Source of the DNA: JALHST01 sp963798435
GTDB taxonomy: Bacteria > Bacteroidota > Bacteroidia > Flavobacteriales > Flavobacteriaceae
NCBI GenBank assembly: GCA_963798435.1
Contig: CAWCTF010000004.1
Span: forward strand, 1,178,001-1,242,000
DNA: 64,000 bases
Direction: 5' to 3'
Shown here: positions 1 to 8,140 of the stretch, piece by piece
How positions within the stretch are numbered: the stretch's first letter is position 1
Layout of the letters: every line of letters starts with the position of its first letter
Made by a program: the position numbers and the translations under genes
The notes under the pieces: generated by a model
Database searches by the model: none
The model's input: only the letters and a program-made list of their open reading frames with translations
What the model was told of the DNA's origin: nothing

Positions 1-368
1 TAGGTGCTGCTGCCGGTCTCGCTGTCCTAGAAATTATCGAGGAGGAAAAATTATTGGAAAAAGTGCGGTTTGACGAGAAATATATGCGCGATGCACTGGC
101 CAATTTATATAATAAACATCGAATCATTGGCGATGTGAGAGGAATGGGACTCCTTTGGGGTGTTGAATTGGTAAAGGATAGGGCGACCAAGGAAAAGGCT
201 GAAAACGAAGCTGAAAAAATCATGTACGAATGTTTGAAAAACGGACTCAGCTTTAAAGTCTCTGCCGGGAATGTAATCCAGCTCTCCCCGGCATTGACCA
301 TATCGCGTCAAGATTTACAGAAAGCGCTTGCAATTATAGATGAGGCCATCACTCAAGTAGGTGTCTAA
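1..368 (+). CDS. Class III PLP-dependent aminotransferase, C-terminal part (5' end outside window)
   Basis: The frame is open from base 3 to the stop at 366-368, so this is the last ~121 residues of a protein cut by the window edge. The TTG at 54 is an internal leucine, not a start. The visible part carries the C-terminal small-domain pattern of fold-type I class III aminotransferases (acetylornithine / GABA / aspartate aminotransferase family): the run GAAAGLAVLEIIEEE, then VRGMGLLWGVELV, then QLSPALTIS. The PLP lysine lies outside the window, so the substrate cannot be assigned. It ends 37 bp before the next gene on the same strand. Confidence 0.85.
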   Translation, partial: GAAAGLAVLEIIEEEKLLEKVRFDEKYMRDALANLYNKHRIIGDVRGMGLLWGVELVKDRATKEKAENEAEKIMYECLKNGLSFKVSAGNVIQLSPALTISRQDLQKALAIIDEAITQVGV

Positions 369-405
369 ATCCTTAGGTTCTAAATGAACAAAAAATACGA
401 ATATC

Positions 406-1500
406 ATGAAAAAAACACGATTGATTCTTTTTGCCATCATGGCCTTACTTTTTAAAAGTACCTTTTCCCAAGAGTCCGGGAACACAAAGGTAATCCTTAT
501 TACGTTGGATGGCTTTCGTTGGCAAGAACTCTTTACAGGGGCCGACCCGCAGCTGATTGCCAATAGCACCTATGTTAATGATTCGATAGAATTGAAAGAA
601 CGCTTTTGGAAAGAAGATCCAGAGGACCGTCGGGAAGTCCTGCTACCCTTTATTTGGCAGGAAGTTTCGAAAATGGGCCAAATACATGGCAACCGGAATT
701 TGGGCAGCAAGGTAGACCTAACGAATACCATGTGGTTTTCCTATCCTGGCTATAATGAAATTTTGACAGGAAAGGCCGATGACGCCCGTATTACCAGCAA
801 TGATAAAATACCCAATCCCAATACCACCATTCTGGAAATCGCGAATGCGACTCAAAAATACAAAGGCAAAGTAGCCGCCTTTGGTAGTTGGGATGTGTTT
901 CCCTTTATCATCAATGAAACGCGGTCGGGAGTTCCGGTAAATGCAGGGTTTGAACTAGCCATTGGCAATGATCTGACCGAAAAAGAGCAATTCCTGAATG
1001 CATTGCAGCCCAAAGTGCCAAGTCCGTGGGGCTCGGTTCGCCTGGATGCCTTTACCCAGAATTATGCCTTGGAGTATCTTAAAAGAAAGCATCCTGAGCT
1101 GGTCTATATTTCGTACGGGGAAACCGATGATTTTGCCCATGATGGTAACTATGAGGCTTATCTAAAATCGGCACATACGACCGATTCGTTTATCAAGGAA
1201 CTCTGGGAATTTACGCAATCGGATGCTTTGTATAAAAATAACACCCTTTTTATAATCACGACCGACCATGGGCGCGGTACTTTGCCACTTGATGCCTGGA
1301 GAAGCCACGGCAGTGATGTAAACGGTGCCGGGGGCACTTGGCTGATCGCTTTTGGTAAAGGGGTAAAGGCACGTGGGGAAGCTTCATATAAGGAACAGTT
1401 GTTCACAAACCAGATTGCCCCGACCCTCTTGAAGGTGCTGGAACTTCAGCAGGATATGGAAAAAATGGAAGGGAAGCCGCTTGATTTTGAATTTAATTGA
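406..1500 (+). CDS. Secreted alkaline-phosphatase-superfamily phosphodiesterase/hydrolase
   Basis: 364 residues. An N-terminal signal peptide (MKKTRLILF, hydrophobic to about residue 20, then FSQ) suggests export to the periplasm. The fold family shows in ILITLDGFRW (metal-binding Asp at about residue 35), the YPGYNEILTG segment where these enzymes carry the nucleophile region, DDFAHD in the middle, and TDHGRG (Asp287, His288) near the end. Together these are metal sites of the alkaline phosphatase / type I phosphodiesterase superfamily. The natural ester substrate cannot be read from sequence. It follows the aminotransferase by 37 bp, and a terminator lies about 110 bp downstream. Confidence 0.8.
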   Translation: MKKTRLILFAIMALLFKSTFSQESGNTKVILITLDGFRWQELFTGADPQLIANSTYVNDSIELKERFWKEDPEDRREVLLPFIWQEVSKMGQIHGNRNLGSKVDLTNTMWFSYPGYNEILTGKADDARITSNDKIPNPNTTILEIANATQKYKGKVAAFGSWDVFPFIINETRSGVPVNAGFELAIGNDLTEKEQFLNALQPKVPSPWGSVRLDAFTQNYALEYLKRKHPELVYISYGETDDFAHDGNYEAYLKSAHTTDSFIKELWEFTQSDALYKNNTLFIITTDHGRGTLPLDAWRSHGSDVNGAGGTWLIAFGKGVKARGEASYKEQLFTNQIAPTLLKVLELQQDMEKMEGKPLDFEFN

Positions 1501-1583
1501 ATCCCCGAATTTTGTAATGTTTTCTTGATGCTGAATTAACCCAGGAACCTCTTCAAAGCACGAATTTTACACCAAATAAGTTT

Positions 1584-1607
1584 AGTTTGAGTTAGTTTGA
1601 GTTGTTA
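1584..1607 (+). repeat. Terminator-associated motif, copy 1
   Basis: A 24-nt sequence beginning AGTTTGAGTTAGTT and ending AGTTGTTA. It recurs at 8706-8727 with only a TG dinucleotide missing. Here it ends 2 nt before a strong terminator hairpin. Function unknown. Confidence 0.6.
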
Positions 1608-1609
1608 GT

Positions 1610-1643
1610 AAAAACCGGTGCGGGCCCACGCACCGGTTTTTTT
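1610..1643. terminator. Intrinsic terminator, probably bidirectional
   Basis: Perfect 13-bp stem (1610-1622 with 1629-1641, core ACCGGTGCG / CGCACCGGT) and a 6-nt loop. A T run follows on the plus strand and an A run precedes it, so it can act both ways. It ends the phosphodiesterase transcript. The rest of 1501-2014 is AT-rich and holds no gene that I can recognise. Confidence 0.85.
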
Positions 1644-2014
1644 AGTTTCGTATTGTGGCGTTGCCTTTACCTTCAAGGGCCAAAATCAAAAGAAATAAAA
1701 GAAGATTTATATGATTCGGGCCTCGCCTGGATACCCATTTAGGTCTGGTTAAAAAGAAAATCAAAGAAAGATACAGAACATCAATCCATTTTGGTTTTTT
1801 TGACAAAATAAGTTGGTCAATTGGTGAAACACCTAATTTTTGAAAGTTATCACAAATTACTAATCGGCATTAGAGCGTAATAAAGGCTTTAGTAAATTAC
1901 TTTTCGACGAACTATAGCGTAATTAATACCAAACATACATCGGAACATCACAATCATATAAAACCTTGTAAAGCAGTACCCATATTTGCTAAATTGTAGT
2001 AAAATCCTACAATC

Positions 2015-4144
2015 ATGGGCAAACAAAACAGCTATTTGGGGTACTTAGAAATCGTGTTAGATTTTAAAAATTCCCGTCGGCGAGGGAAGTTTTCGAATTT
2101 AGTCTTAAAGGTTGAACTTAAGGCCGTAAGGATCGCTAAAGCGAACAAGAATGGCTTAGTTACAAAGGTATTCTTATCGAAATTCCATAACGTGGAGAAC
2201 AGTTTTAGACCTCCAATTTGGCGAAAGTTCAAAACCATATGCAATGGTTTTGACACCCTTGGGAGAAGTCGACTTATTATACTGCTTTTCTTGTTTTCGG
2301 TTTTAGTATCCTGTAGAAATTCAAATTTTACATTGGCAGATTATGATGAATTGGTGAAGAGCACCCAAGTCAATCCTGAATTTGAAAGAACTCCTCCCCT
2401 TGCCAAAAGACTGGCAATCGAAATCCTAAAAAAGCCTTTAAAAAGTGGGGAAAATCTAAGGATATTGGCCCAATTTGAAAATGAAATATCCGATAAGTTT
2501 CTGGCGCTTTATTTGGGCGACGAAAAAGTGGTATTGAGAGATGATGGGAAAGGAGCCGATATGAAGGAAAATGACCATCAATATGCCATTTATATTAATG
2601 AGGATATTGAAGGATCGAAAGCCCACTTGTTGAAAAAACAAAAAGAGATGCTTTCAAAAAACGAAAATTTTACGTTTAAAAAAAGAAGGCAAGTCTTGAT
2701 CGACCGTAAAATAATTACCGAATTCAATATTGAGAATATGCGGGTTGGGCAATTGATCGATGTCCCCATTGAGCTTGTCATTGGGGCCATTAATTTACGC
2801 AACCAGCAAAAGACCTTGATGATTAACGACCCGCGTGTTGTCGGCGACCCAACTAGAACCTATGACATAAATACGTGCATTGGCAATCCCCATGGAATTT
2901 GGACCTTCGGAGAACTTATGCGGCAGATGGCATCCCCAAATCCGGGATCGATAGCGACTGATGCGGAAGTTTCCACTTTTGTATTAAACTGGTTGTCTAC
3001 TTGGCAAGTCGACCAGAACGTGAATGGAGATCTCGCACCTTGGGTAGAGAATCTAGAAACAGTACTAACAGCACCTTGGTTGCGAAGAAGTTCGCTCGCC
3101 GGAGCCCCTCCCGGACAATTGAGCATGGAACAGGCACCCTTCAAGCTTCAGGCCATTGTGAATCGCATCGATTTAAGGGGCAATTCAGGCTATGGCTTTG
3201 GCAATGCCGGCGAAGGTAGGTTCATTTTTAGGTTGTTATTTCCGTTTACATGCGATACACCTGATGACCCAGGTAGTGCTTTATTGTCAGGCCCTTTCCT
3301 TGTAATCTTGGAATATGGCATCAACAAGAAAAAATGTACTTCGATCAAAGCCTTTGCACAAAGCTGGTCAGATCTTAATGGGTTATCTATCGGTAGTGCC
3401 GCCTATAATGCCGCTTTGGAGGCCATTACCATGCAGTTCACACAGTCTGGCACAAACCCCGCTAAAACAAATGAAAGCTCGATAAATCAGGTGAGGACCA
3501 ATGAAAATGCAGTAGGTACTGGGTGGAATTTGAGGGAGTTTAAACTAAAAACCACCGGGCAACTTGAACTGTCGACCATTCAAATGGAGCCCGCGCTGAA
3601 GTACAACGGCATCAATACACCCATCTCAAGTGCCGATGTGAACCGATTGGCCCATTATATCAATACATTGACCACCGATATCGAAAATAATAATTATGAA
3701 GTTCCTACGCAGATCCCATTATTATCTAGTACCACGACCCCGACTACCGGCTTTTTGGGCGCGCAAGCCTTTTCAGGGGCATCCCCTGAACCATTTCGTT
3801 ATTGGGATGGGACAACAACCCCTGGTCCTGGTTATATTAACAGTGATGAGGCGAGGCATGTTTTTTCATTGAACACCTGCAGTGGGTGCCATTCTAAAGA
3901 AACTGCTACCGATTTTGTTCATGTGGGCGGATCTGGATTTAGTGGGCTATCGAGTTTTTTAACAGGAATTACAGTAACCGATGCAGCGAACAGGCCTATA
4001 GAGAGCCCCACGGAACGTACCTTTAACGATTTGTTGCGCAGGCAGATAGATTTGTCCAATTTTCTGGAAAGTGCGTGTGGGCCGATTAAGACGTTAGAAT
4101 TGTTTCACACCTTGACCTTCGATCCCATACGCATGGTACATTAG
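2015..4144 (+). CDS. Putative lipoprotein with a single CxxCH haem motif, unknown function
   Basis: The open frame is 709 residues from the ATG at 2015, but the start is doubtful. A lipoprotein signal (RSRLIILLFLFSVLVSC, lipidated Cys at 100) lies far inside, preceded by basic, low-information sequence. The in-frame GTG at 2192 would give 650 residues with an n-region of about 28 residues. The segment GDEKVVLRDDGKGADMKEND resembles extracellular Ig-like modules. Residues 622-626 are CSGCH, a c-type haem attachment motif, followed only by about 83 residues. I do not recognise a named family. Lipid anchor plus haem suggests an envelope protein; a redox role is inference. It is monocistronic, with terminator-like and repeat DNA on both sides. 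Confidence 0.75.
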   Translation: MGKQNSYLGYLEIVLDFKNSRRRGKFSNLVLKVELKAVRIAKANKNGLVTKVFLSKFHNVENSFRPPIWRKFKTICNGFDTLGRSRLIILLFLFSVLVSCRNSNFTLADYDELVKSTQVNPEFERTPPLAKRLAIEILKKPLKSGENLRILAQFENEISDKFLALYLGDEKVVLRDDGKGADMKENDHQYAIYINEDIEGSKAHLLKKQKEMLSKNENFTFKKRRQVLIDRKIITEFNIENMRVGQLIDVPIELVIGAINLRNQQKTLMINDPRVVGDPTRTYDINTCIGNPHGIWTFGELMRQMASPNPGSIATDAEVSTFVLNWLSTWQVDQNVNGDLAPWVENLETVLTAPWLRRSSLAGAPPGQLSMEQAPFKLQAIVNRIDLRGNSGYGFGNAGEGRFIFRLLFPFTCDTPDDPGSALLSGPFLVILEYGINKKKCTSIKAFAQSWSDLNGLSIGSAAYNAALEAITMQFTQSGTNPAKTNESSINQVRTNENAVGTGWNLREFKLKTTGQLELSTIQMEPALKYNGINTPISSADVNRLAHYINTLTTDIENNNYEVPTQIPLLSSTTTPTTGFLGAQAFSGASPEPFRYWDGTTTPGPGYINSDEARHVFSLNTCSGCHSKETATDFVHVGGSGFSGLSSFLTGITVTDAANRPIESPTERTFNDLLRRQIDLSNFLESACGPIKTLELFHTLTFDPIRMVH

Positions 4145-4540
4145 GTTAAGCTGTGTGGTTGGCCTCATGGTATCTTGCGGTTAGATTGCCTCCTGCCATT
4201 TCGCGAAAAATTCGATTCGGCCTAATGAACAAAAAGACCAACGAAATTTGCCATTATTTATGCGTTTATACTTGAGTCATGAAATAGTCTCGATTCGAAC
4301 ATGTTGAAAGTGCCCATGGGTAATTAATGGGGTTTGCAACCTAAATAGCCTCTAGTTTAAATCAATTGCCTTCTTTCTCGGCAGCAAAGGAGACTAGCTC
4401 CGTGAAGAATCGCTGAAGCCTTGGAAGCGATTTAGGAGCTGGACTCCGGTTTTAATGTAGTACATTAAAATTGCCTCTCGAGAAAGTGCCTTTTTCTTTG
4501 GTTCGTTTCTTTTGGGCAAGCAAAAGAAATGAAAGCAACT
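4145..4540. other. Intergenic region with degraded repeat remnants
   Basis: No coding region that I can support. The stretch near 4290-4315 contains CTCGATTCGAACATGTTGAA, a weak match to the unit repeated downstream. Near 4380-4395 GGCAGCAAAGGAGAC resembles the unit's GGCAGTAAAGGAGTC. It is probably an older decayed part of the same array. Confidence 0.4.
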
Positions 4541-4845
4541 TAAAATAGCGCTGAAATTGCCCCAATGATTGGTTGGGATTGTCCTGTTTCGGACTTCCTG
4601 AATGCGGAATAAGCATTATCGTTTGAGTTTTTAGAAAAACACTTCGGGCAGTAAAGGAGTCGGCGCGAATTGCCCCGAAAGGGTTCGGGGCGAGTCCCGA
4701 TTCGAACATCCTGAAAGTGGAAAAGCCATCATTGCCTTGGTTTTCAGAAAAGCACATAGGGTAGTAAAGGAGTCGGCGCGAATTGCCCCGAAAGGGTTCG
4801 GGGCGAGTCCCGATTCGAACATCCTGAAAGTGGAAAAGCCATCAT
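4541..4845. repeat. Tandem repeat of ~113 bp next to tRNA genes (two near-identical copies, one diverged)
   Basis: 4651-4732 and 4764-4845 are 82-bp segments that appear identical, spaced 113 bp apart; the ~31-bp spacer between them is similar to flanking sequence. A third, diverged copy lies at about 4552-4640. Each unit contains CCCCGAAAGGGTTCGGGG, which can form a hairpin, and CCCGATTCGAAC, which resembles the T-arm of a tRNA read on the minus strand. Open frames through it on the minus strand are simply the repeat translated, so I do not call genes here. Confidence 0.8.
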
Positions 4846-4860
4846 GAAATGATGGTTTTT
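4834..4860 (+). terminator. Hairpin with T run at the end of the repeat array
   Basis: CCATCAT (4839-4845), a 3-nt loop, ATGATGG (4849-4855), then five Ts. It is terminator-like on the plus strand, with a weaker T run on the minus strand. Confidence 0.5.
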
Positions 4861-4904
4861 GTTTTGCGCCATGTTCGCTCAAAGTACCTTTGGCTCAATG
4901 CACA

Positions 4905-4938
4905 AAACAAAAAAGCCAAAGCATTCGCTTTGGCTTTT
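4905..4938 (-). terminator. Terminator of tRNA-Leu
   Basis: Perfect 12-bp stem AAAAGCCAAAGC / GCTTTGGCTTTT (4911-4922 with 4927-4938) and a 4-nt loop. A T-rich run follows on the minus strand. It begins 11 nt after the 3' end of tRNA-Leu. Confidence 0.85.
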
Positions 4939-4949
4939 CCACTCATCTG

Positions 4950-5033
4950 TACTCGAGGCGGGACTTGAACCCGCACGGACTAATGTCCATTGGATTTTAA
5001 GTCCAACGTGTCTACCGATTCCACCACTCGAGC
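4950..5033 (-). tRNA. tRNA-Leu (anticodon UAA)
   Basis: 84-nt class II tRNA. The acceptor stem GCTCGAG (5027-5033, minus strand) pairs with CTCGAGT, with one G-U, and the discriminator is A. The anticodon arm is TTGGA-CTTAAAA-TCCAA, giving anticodon TAA. The T arm contains GGGTTCAAGTCCC. The long variable arm fits leucine. CCA is not encoded. Confidence 0.95.
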
Positions 5034-5070
5034 AAAATTTCAAATAATCAAGTGGTATCAGATACATTGA

Positions 5071-5118
5071 CTTTCAACGTGTCTCCCTCCCGATAGTTAT
5101 CGGGACCACCACTCGAGC
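5071..5118 (-). pseudogene. Decayed 5' fragment of a tRNA-Leu with a palindrome in the D-arm region
   Basis: On the minus strand it starts GCTCGAGTGGTGG, identical to the first 13 nt of the intact tRNA-Leu, and later has GAGACACGTTG (intact: TAGACACGTTG). Between them lies an 18-bp palindrome in place of the D-arm bases. No anticodon or T arm follows. It looks like a partial duplication of the neighbouring gene. Confidence 0.75.
5088..5105. repeat. Palindromic element CCCGATAGTTATCGGG
   Basis: An 18-bp near-perfect palindrome. The same element occurs at 34088-34105, with a decayed copy at about 34055-34070. Confidence 0.65.
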
Positions 5119-5161
5119 ATGCCTGCATATGGCAGGACTAAAATCTGCTACAGCTCCTAAC

Positions 5162-5186
5162 AAAAAAACGCCGACAAGCAGCGTTT
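5162..5186 (-). terminator. Putative terminator of tRNA-Gly
   Basis: AAACGC (5166-5171) pairs with GCGTTT (5181-5186), followed by a T run on the minus strand. It begins 10 nt after the tRNA-Gly 3' end. Confidence 0.6.
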
Positions 5187-5195
5187 CTTCCTTAG

Positions 5196-5268
5196 AGCGA
5201 AAAACGGGATTCGAACCCGCGACCTCCACCTTGGCAAGGTGGCGCTCTACCAACTGAGCTATTTTCGC
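5196..5268 (-). tRNA. tRNA-Gly (anticodon GCC)
   Basis: 73 nt. The acceptor stem is GCGAAAA / TTTTCGC. The D arm includes AGCTCAGTTGGTAGAGC. The anticodon arm is CCACC-TTGCCAA-GGTGG (anticodon GCC), and the T arm contains CGGGTTCGAATCCCG. CCA is not encoded. It lies downstream of mutS on the same strand, with its own promoter. Confidence 0.95.
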
Positions 5269-5309
5269 ATATTTTTAAGAACGTGCCATCGTATTCTTGA
5301 TAGCGGATG

Positions 5310-5338
5310 CAAATTTAATACAATTCTATAAAAAGCAA
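5310..5338 (-). promoter_or_regulatory. Promoter of tRNA-Gly
   Basis: On the minus strand: TTG (5336-5338), 18 bp, TAAATTTG (5310-5317). This matches the Bacteroidota -33/-7 consensus and is 41 nt upstream of the tRNA. Confidence 0.6.
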
Positions 5339-5380
5339 TGCAATAAATTTGATTTTTTAAATATGAAAATTGTAGGCAAT

Positions 5381-7993
5381 CTAAGAGGTAGCCTTCTTGT
5401 TCCTTGTCAGCAGACGTTTAATTTCATTCAGCTTCATCAGTGCTTCGACCGGGGTCAAAGTGTTGATATCCAGCGTTAGGATTTCTTCCTTGATCTGTTC
5501 CAACAAGGGATCGTCAAGGTTAAAGAAACTCAATTGCATGTCATTTTGCACGGCTTGTAGCTTATCGGTCAATTCTTCACTCGAATGCGATTTTTCGAGT
5601 TTTTTAAGGATCTTGTTGGCTTTTTGGATTACCTGTTGGGGCATTCCGGCCATTTTTGCCACATGGATGCCAAAACTATGTTCACTGCCCCCAGGTTGTA
5701 ATTTCCGAAGGAACAAAACCGTATCTTTTAGTTCCTTTACCGAAACATTGTAATTTTTGATACGATCGAAAGTGGTCGCCATTTCATTCAATTCGTGATA
5801 ATGGGTAGCAAATAACGTCTTTGCGCGCGCCGGATGCTCGTGCAAATATTCTGAAATCGCCCAAGCGATCGAAATACCGTCGTAAGTACTCGTGCCACGG
5901 CCGATTTCATCCAATAAAATAAGGCTGCGTTCCGAGAGGTTGTTGAGAATCGAGGCCGTTTCGTTCATTTCGACCATAAAGGTAGATTCTCCCATTGAAA
6001 TATTGTCGCTGGCCCCAACGCGAGTGAATATGCGGTCTACAAGACCGATGACAGCCGATTCGGCAGGTACGAAACTTCCCATGTGTGCCATAAGTACAAT
6101 CAGGGCGGTTTGCCGCAAAATGGCCGATTTTCCACTCATGTTCGGCCCGGTTATCATGATGATCTGCTGTTCCGAACGATTCACCCGTACATCATTGGCA
6201 ATATAGGCCTCCTCCAAAGGCAATTGCCTTTCAATGACAGGATGACGCCCTTGAATGATCTCAATATCGGTCGAATCGTTCATCGCAGGTTGCACATACG
6301 AATTTTCGCGGGCAAGCTGTGAAAATCCCCCAAGGCAATCCAATTGGGCAATATGCTGGGCATTGGTCTGGACCGGCGCAATATATTCTTGCATCCAGAC
6401 AACCAGTTGGGCGAATAATTGCTGTTCAAGATGTACAATACGCTCTTCAGCACCTAGGATCTTCGTCTCATATTCCTTGAGTTCTTCGGTAATATAGCGC
6501 TCGGCATTCACTAAGGTCTGTTTTCGTACCCATTCTTCGGGAACTTTGTCCTTATGGGTATTCCTTACTTCGATATAATAGCCGAAAACGTTGTTCGCGT
6601 CGATCTTAAGTGAACTGATGCCCGTTCGTTTGGTCTCTCGTTCCACCATTTTATGCAAATAATCCTTACCTGAAAAAGCCAGGTCGCGAAGCTCATCCAA
6701 CTCGATTGAATACCCATCGGCAATCGTTTTCCCTTTCAATATATTTACTGGGGCATCTTCGTCAAGTGTTTCCTTGATCTTGTTTCGAAGCAGATCACAG
6801 GAATGCAGTTGATCTCCTATAAATCGCAATGCCTCGTTTTTGCATTGCGCTGTAAGTTGTTTCACGGGAACAATGGCCTCCAATGAATTTTTTAGTTGTA
6901 TGACCTCCTTCGGACTTATTTTCCCGGTGGCTACCTTAGAAATCAACCGTTCAAGATCGCCGATTTTCTGGATCCATGATTGCAGTGTATGCAATTCATT
7001 TTCGTGGCTAGATAGATACGCGACTACCTGATGTCGTATTCTTATTTTTTCTAGGTTTTTTAAGGGAAAGGCCAACCAGCGCTTTAACATACGGCCTCCC
7101 ATGGGTGAAATGGTCTTATCGATAACGTCTAATAAGGTGACGGCGTTGGGGTTTAATGAATGATACAGTTCTAGGTTCTTGATCGTGAATCGATCCATCC
7201 AAATATGATCTTCCTCGGCAATTCTTGTCAAGGTCGAAATGTGTTGAAGACGCCGGTGCTGGGTTTCAGAAAGGTAGTGTAAGGCCGCTCCGGAGGCAAT
7301 GATGCCATGTTTGAGATGATCAACCCCGAATCCCCTGAGGGTACTTGTCTTAAAATGGCCGTTCAGCGTTTCCAAGGCATAATCTTCCTGGTACACCCAA
7401 TCTTCTAAATAAAAGGTGTGGAAACCGGTGCCGAAGGTCTCCGAGAATTCCCGTTTATGGGTCTTTGATACCAAAACTTCGTTCGGTGCAAAATTCTGCA
7501 ACAATTTGTCGATTTGTTCCTCATTTCCCTCGGCCGTCAAAAACTCCCCTGTGGAAATATCAACAAAGGATATACCCAATAGCTTTCGCCCAAAATGGAC
7601 CGCGCATAAAAAGTTGTTCCTTTTGGCATGAAGTATATCGTCGTTCATGGCCACCCCTGGGGTCACCAATTCGGTAACACCCCGTTTCACGATGGTCTTC
7701 GTGAGTTTTGGGTCTTCCAATTGATCACATATGGCAACACGTTGCCCTGCTTTGACCAATTTCGGTAAATACGTGTTCAGGGAATGATGCGGAAACCCTG
7801 CCAACTCGGTGCGGTCGCCCCCATTGTTGCGATGGGTAAGGATAATCCCCAAGATCTTTGAAGCCCTGACAGCATCCTCGCCGAAGGTCTCATAAAAATC
7901 GCCCACACGAAATAATAAGAGCGCATCAGGATATTTGGTCTTGATGGTATTGTATTGCCGCATTAAAGGCGTTTCCTTTTTCTTTTTTTCCAT
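5381..7993 (-). CDS. mutS: DNA mismatch repair ATPase MutS
   Basis: 870 residues, normal MutS length. It recognises base mismatches and small loops and starts methyl-independent mismatch repair. The N-terminal mismatch-binding element is visible as GDFYETFG near residue 32, containing the Phe-x-Glu wedge. The ATPase domain has Walker A GPNMSGKS at about residue 615, then STFMVEMNE and LILLDEIGRGTSTYDG (Walker B and signature), and the FATHYHEL histidine motif. It is transcribed away from the trmH-type gene, and the tRNA-Gly lies 112 bp downstream. No sign of damage. Confidence 0.97.
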   Translation of the reverse strand: MEKKKKETPLMRQYNTIKTKYPDALLLFRVGDFYETFGEDAVRASKILGIILTHRNNGGDRTELAGFPHHSLNTYLPKLVKAGQRVAICDQLEDPKLTKTIVKRGVTELVTPGVAMNDDILHAKRNNFLCAVHFGRKLLGISFVDISTGEFLTAEGNEEQIDKLLQNFAPNEVLVSKTHKREFSETFGTGFHTFYLEDWVYQEDYALETLNGHFKTSTLRGFGVDHLKHGIIASGAALHYLSETQHRRLQHISTLTRIAEEDHIWMDRFTIKNLELYHSLNPNAVTLLDVIDKTISPMGGRMLKRWLAFPLKNLEKIRIRHQVVAYLSSHENELHTLQSWIQKIGDLERLISKVATGKISPKEVIQLKNSLEAIVPVKQLTAQCKNEALRFIGDQLHSCDLLRNKIKETLDEDAPVNILKGKTIADGYSIELDELRDLAFSGKDYLHKMVERETKRTGISSLKIDANNVFGYYIEVRNTHKDKVPEEWVRKQTLVNAERYITEELKEYETKILGAEERIVHLEQQLFAQLVVWMQEYIAPVQTNAQHIAQLDCLGGFSQLARENSYVQPAMNDSTDIEIIQGRHPVIERQLPLEEAYIANDVRVNRSEQQIIMITGPNMSGKSAILRQTALIVLMAHMGSFVPAESAVIGLVDRIFTRVGASDNISMGESTFMVEMNETASILNNLSERSLILLDEIGRGTSTYDGISIAWAISEYLHEHPARAKTLFATHYHELNEMATTFDRIKNYNVSVKELKDTVLFLRKLQPGGSEHSFGIHVAKMAGMPQQVIQKANKILKKLEKSHSSEELTDKLQAVQNDMQLSFFNLDDPLLEQIKEEILTLDINTLTPVEALMKLNEIKRLLTRNKKATS

Positions 7994-8028
7994 TTGGGCA
8001 AAAGCCTAATTATTACCTTATTTTTGCA

Positions 8029-8060
8029 TTGTTCCCGCCAAAACGAATGTACTATTTTTG
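8029..8060 (+). promoter_or_regulatory. Promoter of the trmH-type gene
   Basis: TTG (8029-8031), 21 bp, TATTTTTG (8053-8060), a match to TAnnTTTG. It lies 80 bp upstream of the ATG at 8141, in the gap between divergent mutS and trmH. Confidence 0.5.
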
Positions 8061-8140
8061 ACAGGGATTTCTATCGATTGTTGATAGTTTGGGGATAAGT
8101 TTTGAGGTAATCCGAAGTAAATCACCCTATGAAGGTACCC

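Noticed and set aside
4541..4845. Possible CRISPR array
   Set aside because: Repeats are about 82 bp with only two or three copies and related spacers, and no cas genes are present.
4452..4882. Two minus-strand frames sharing STFRMFESGLAPNPFGAIRA
   Set aside because: They are the 113-bp tandem repeat read twice; no promoter, family or independent start.
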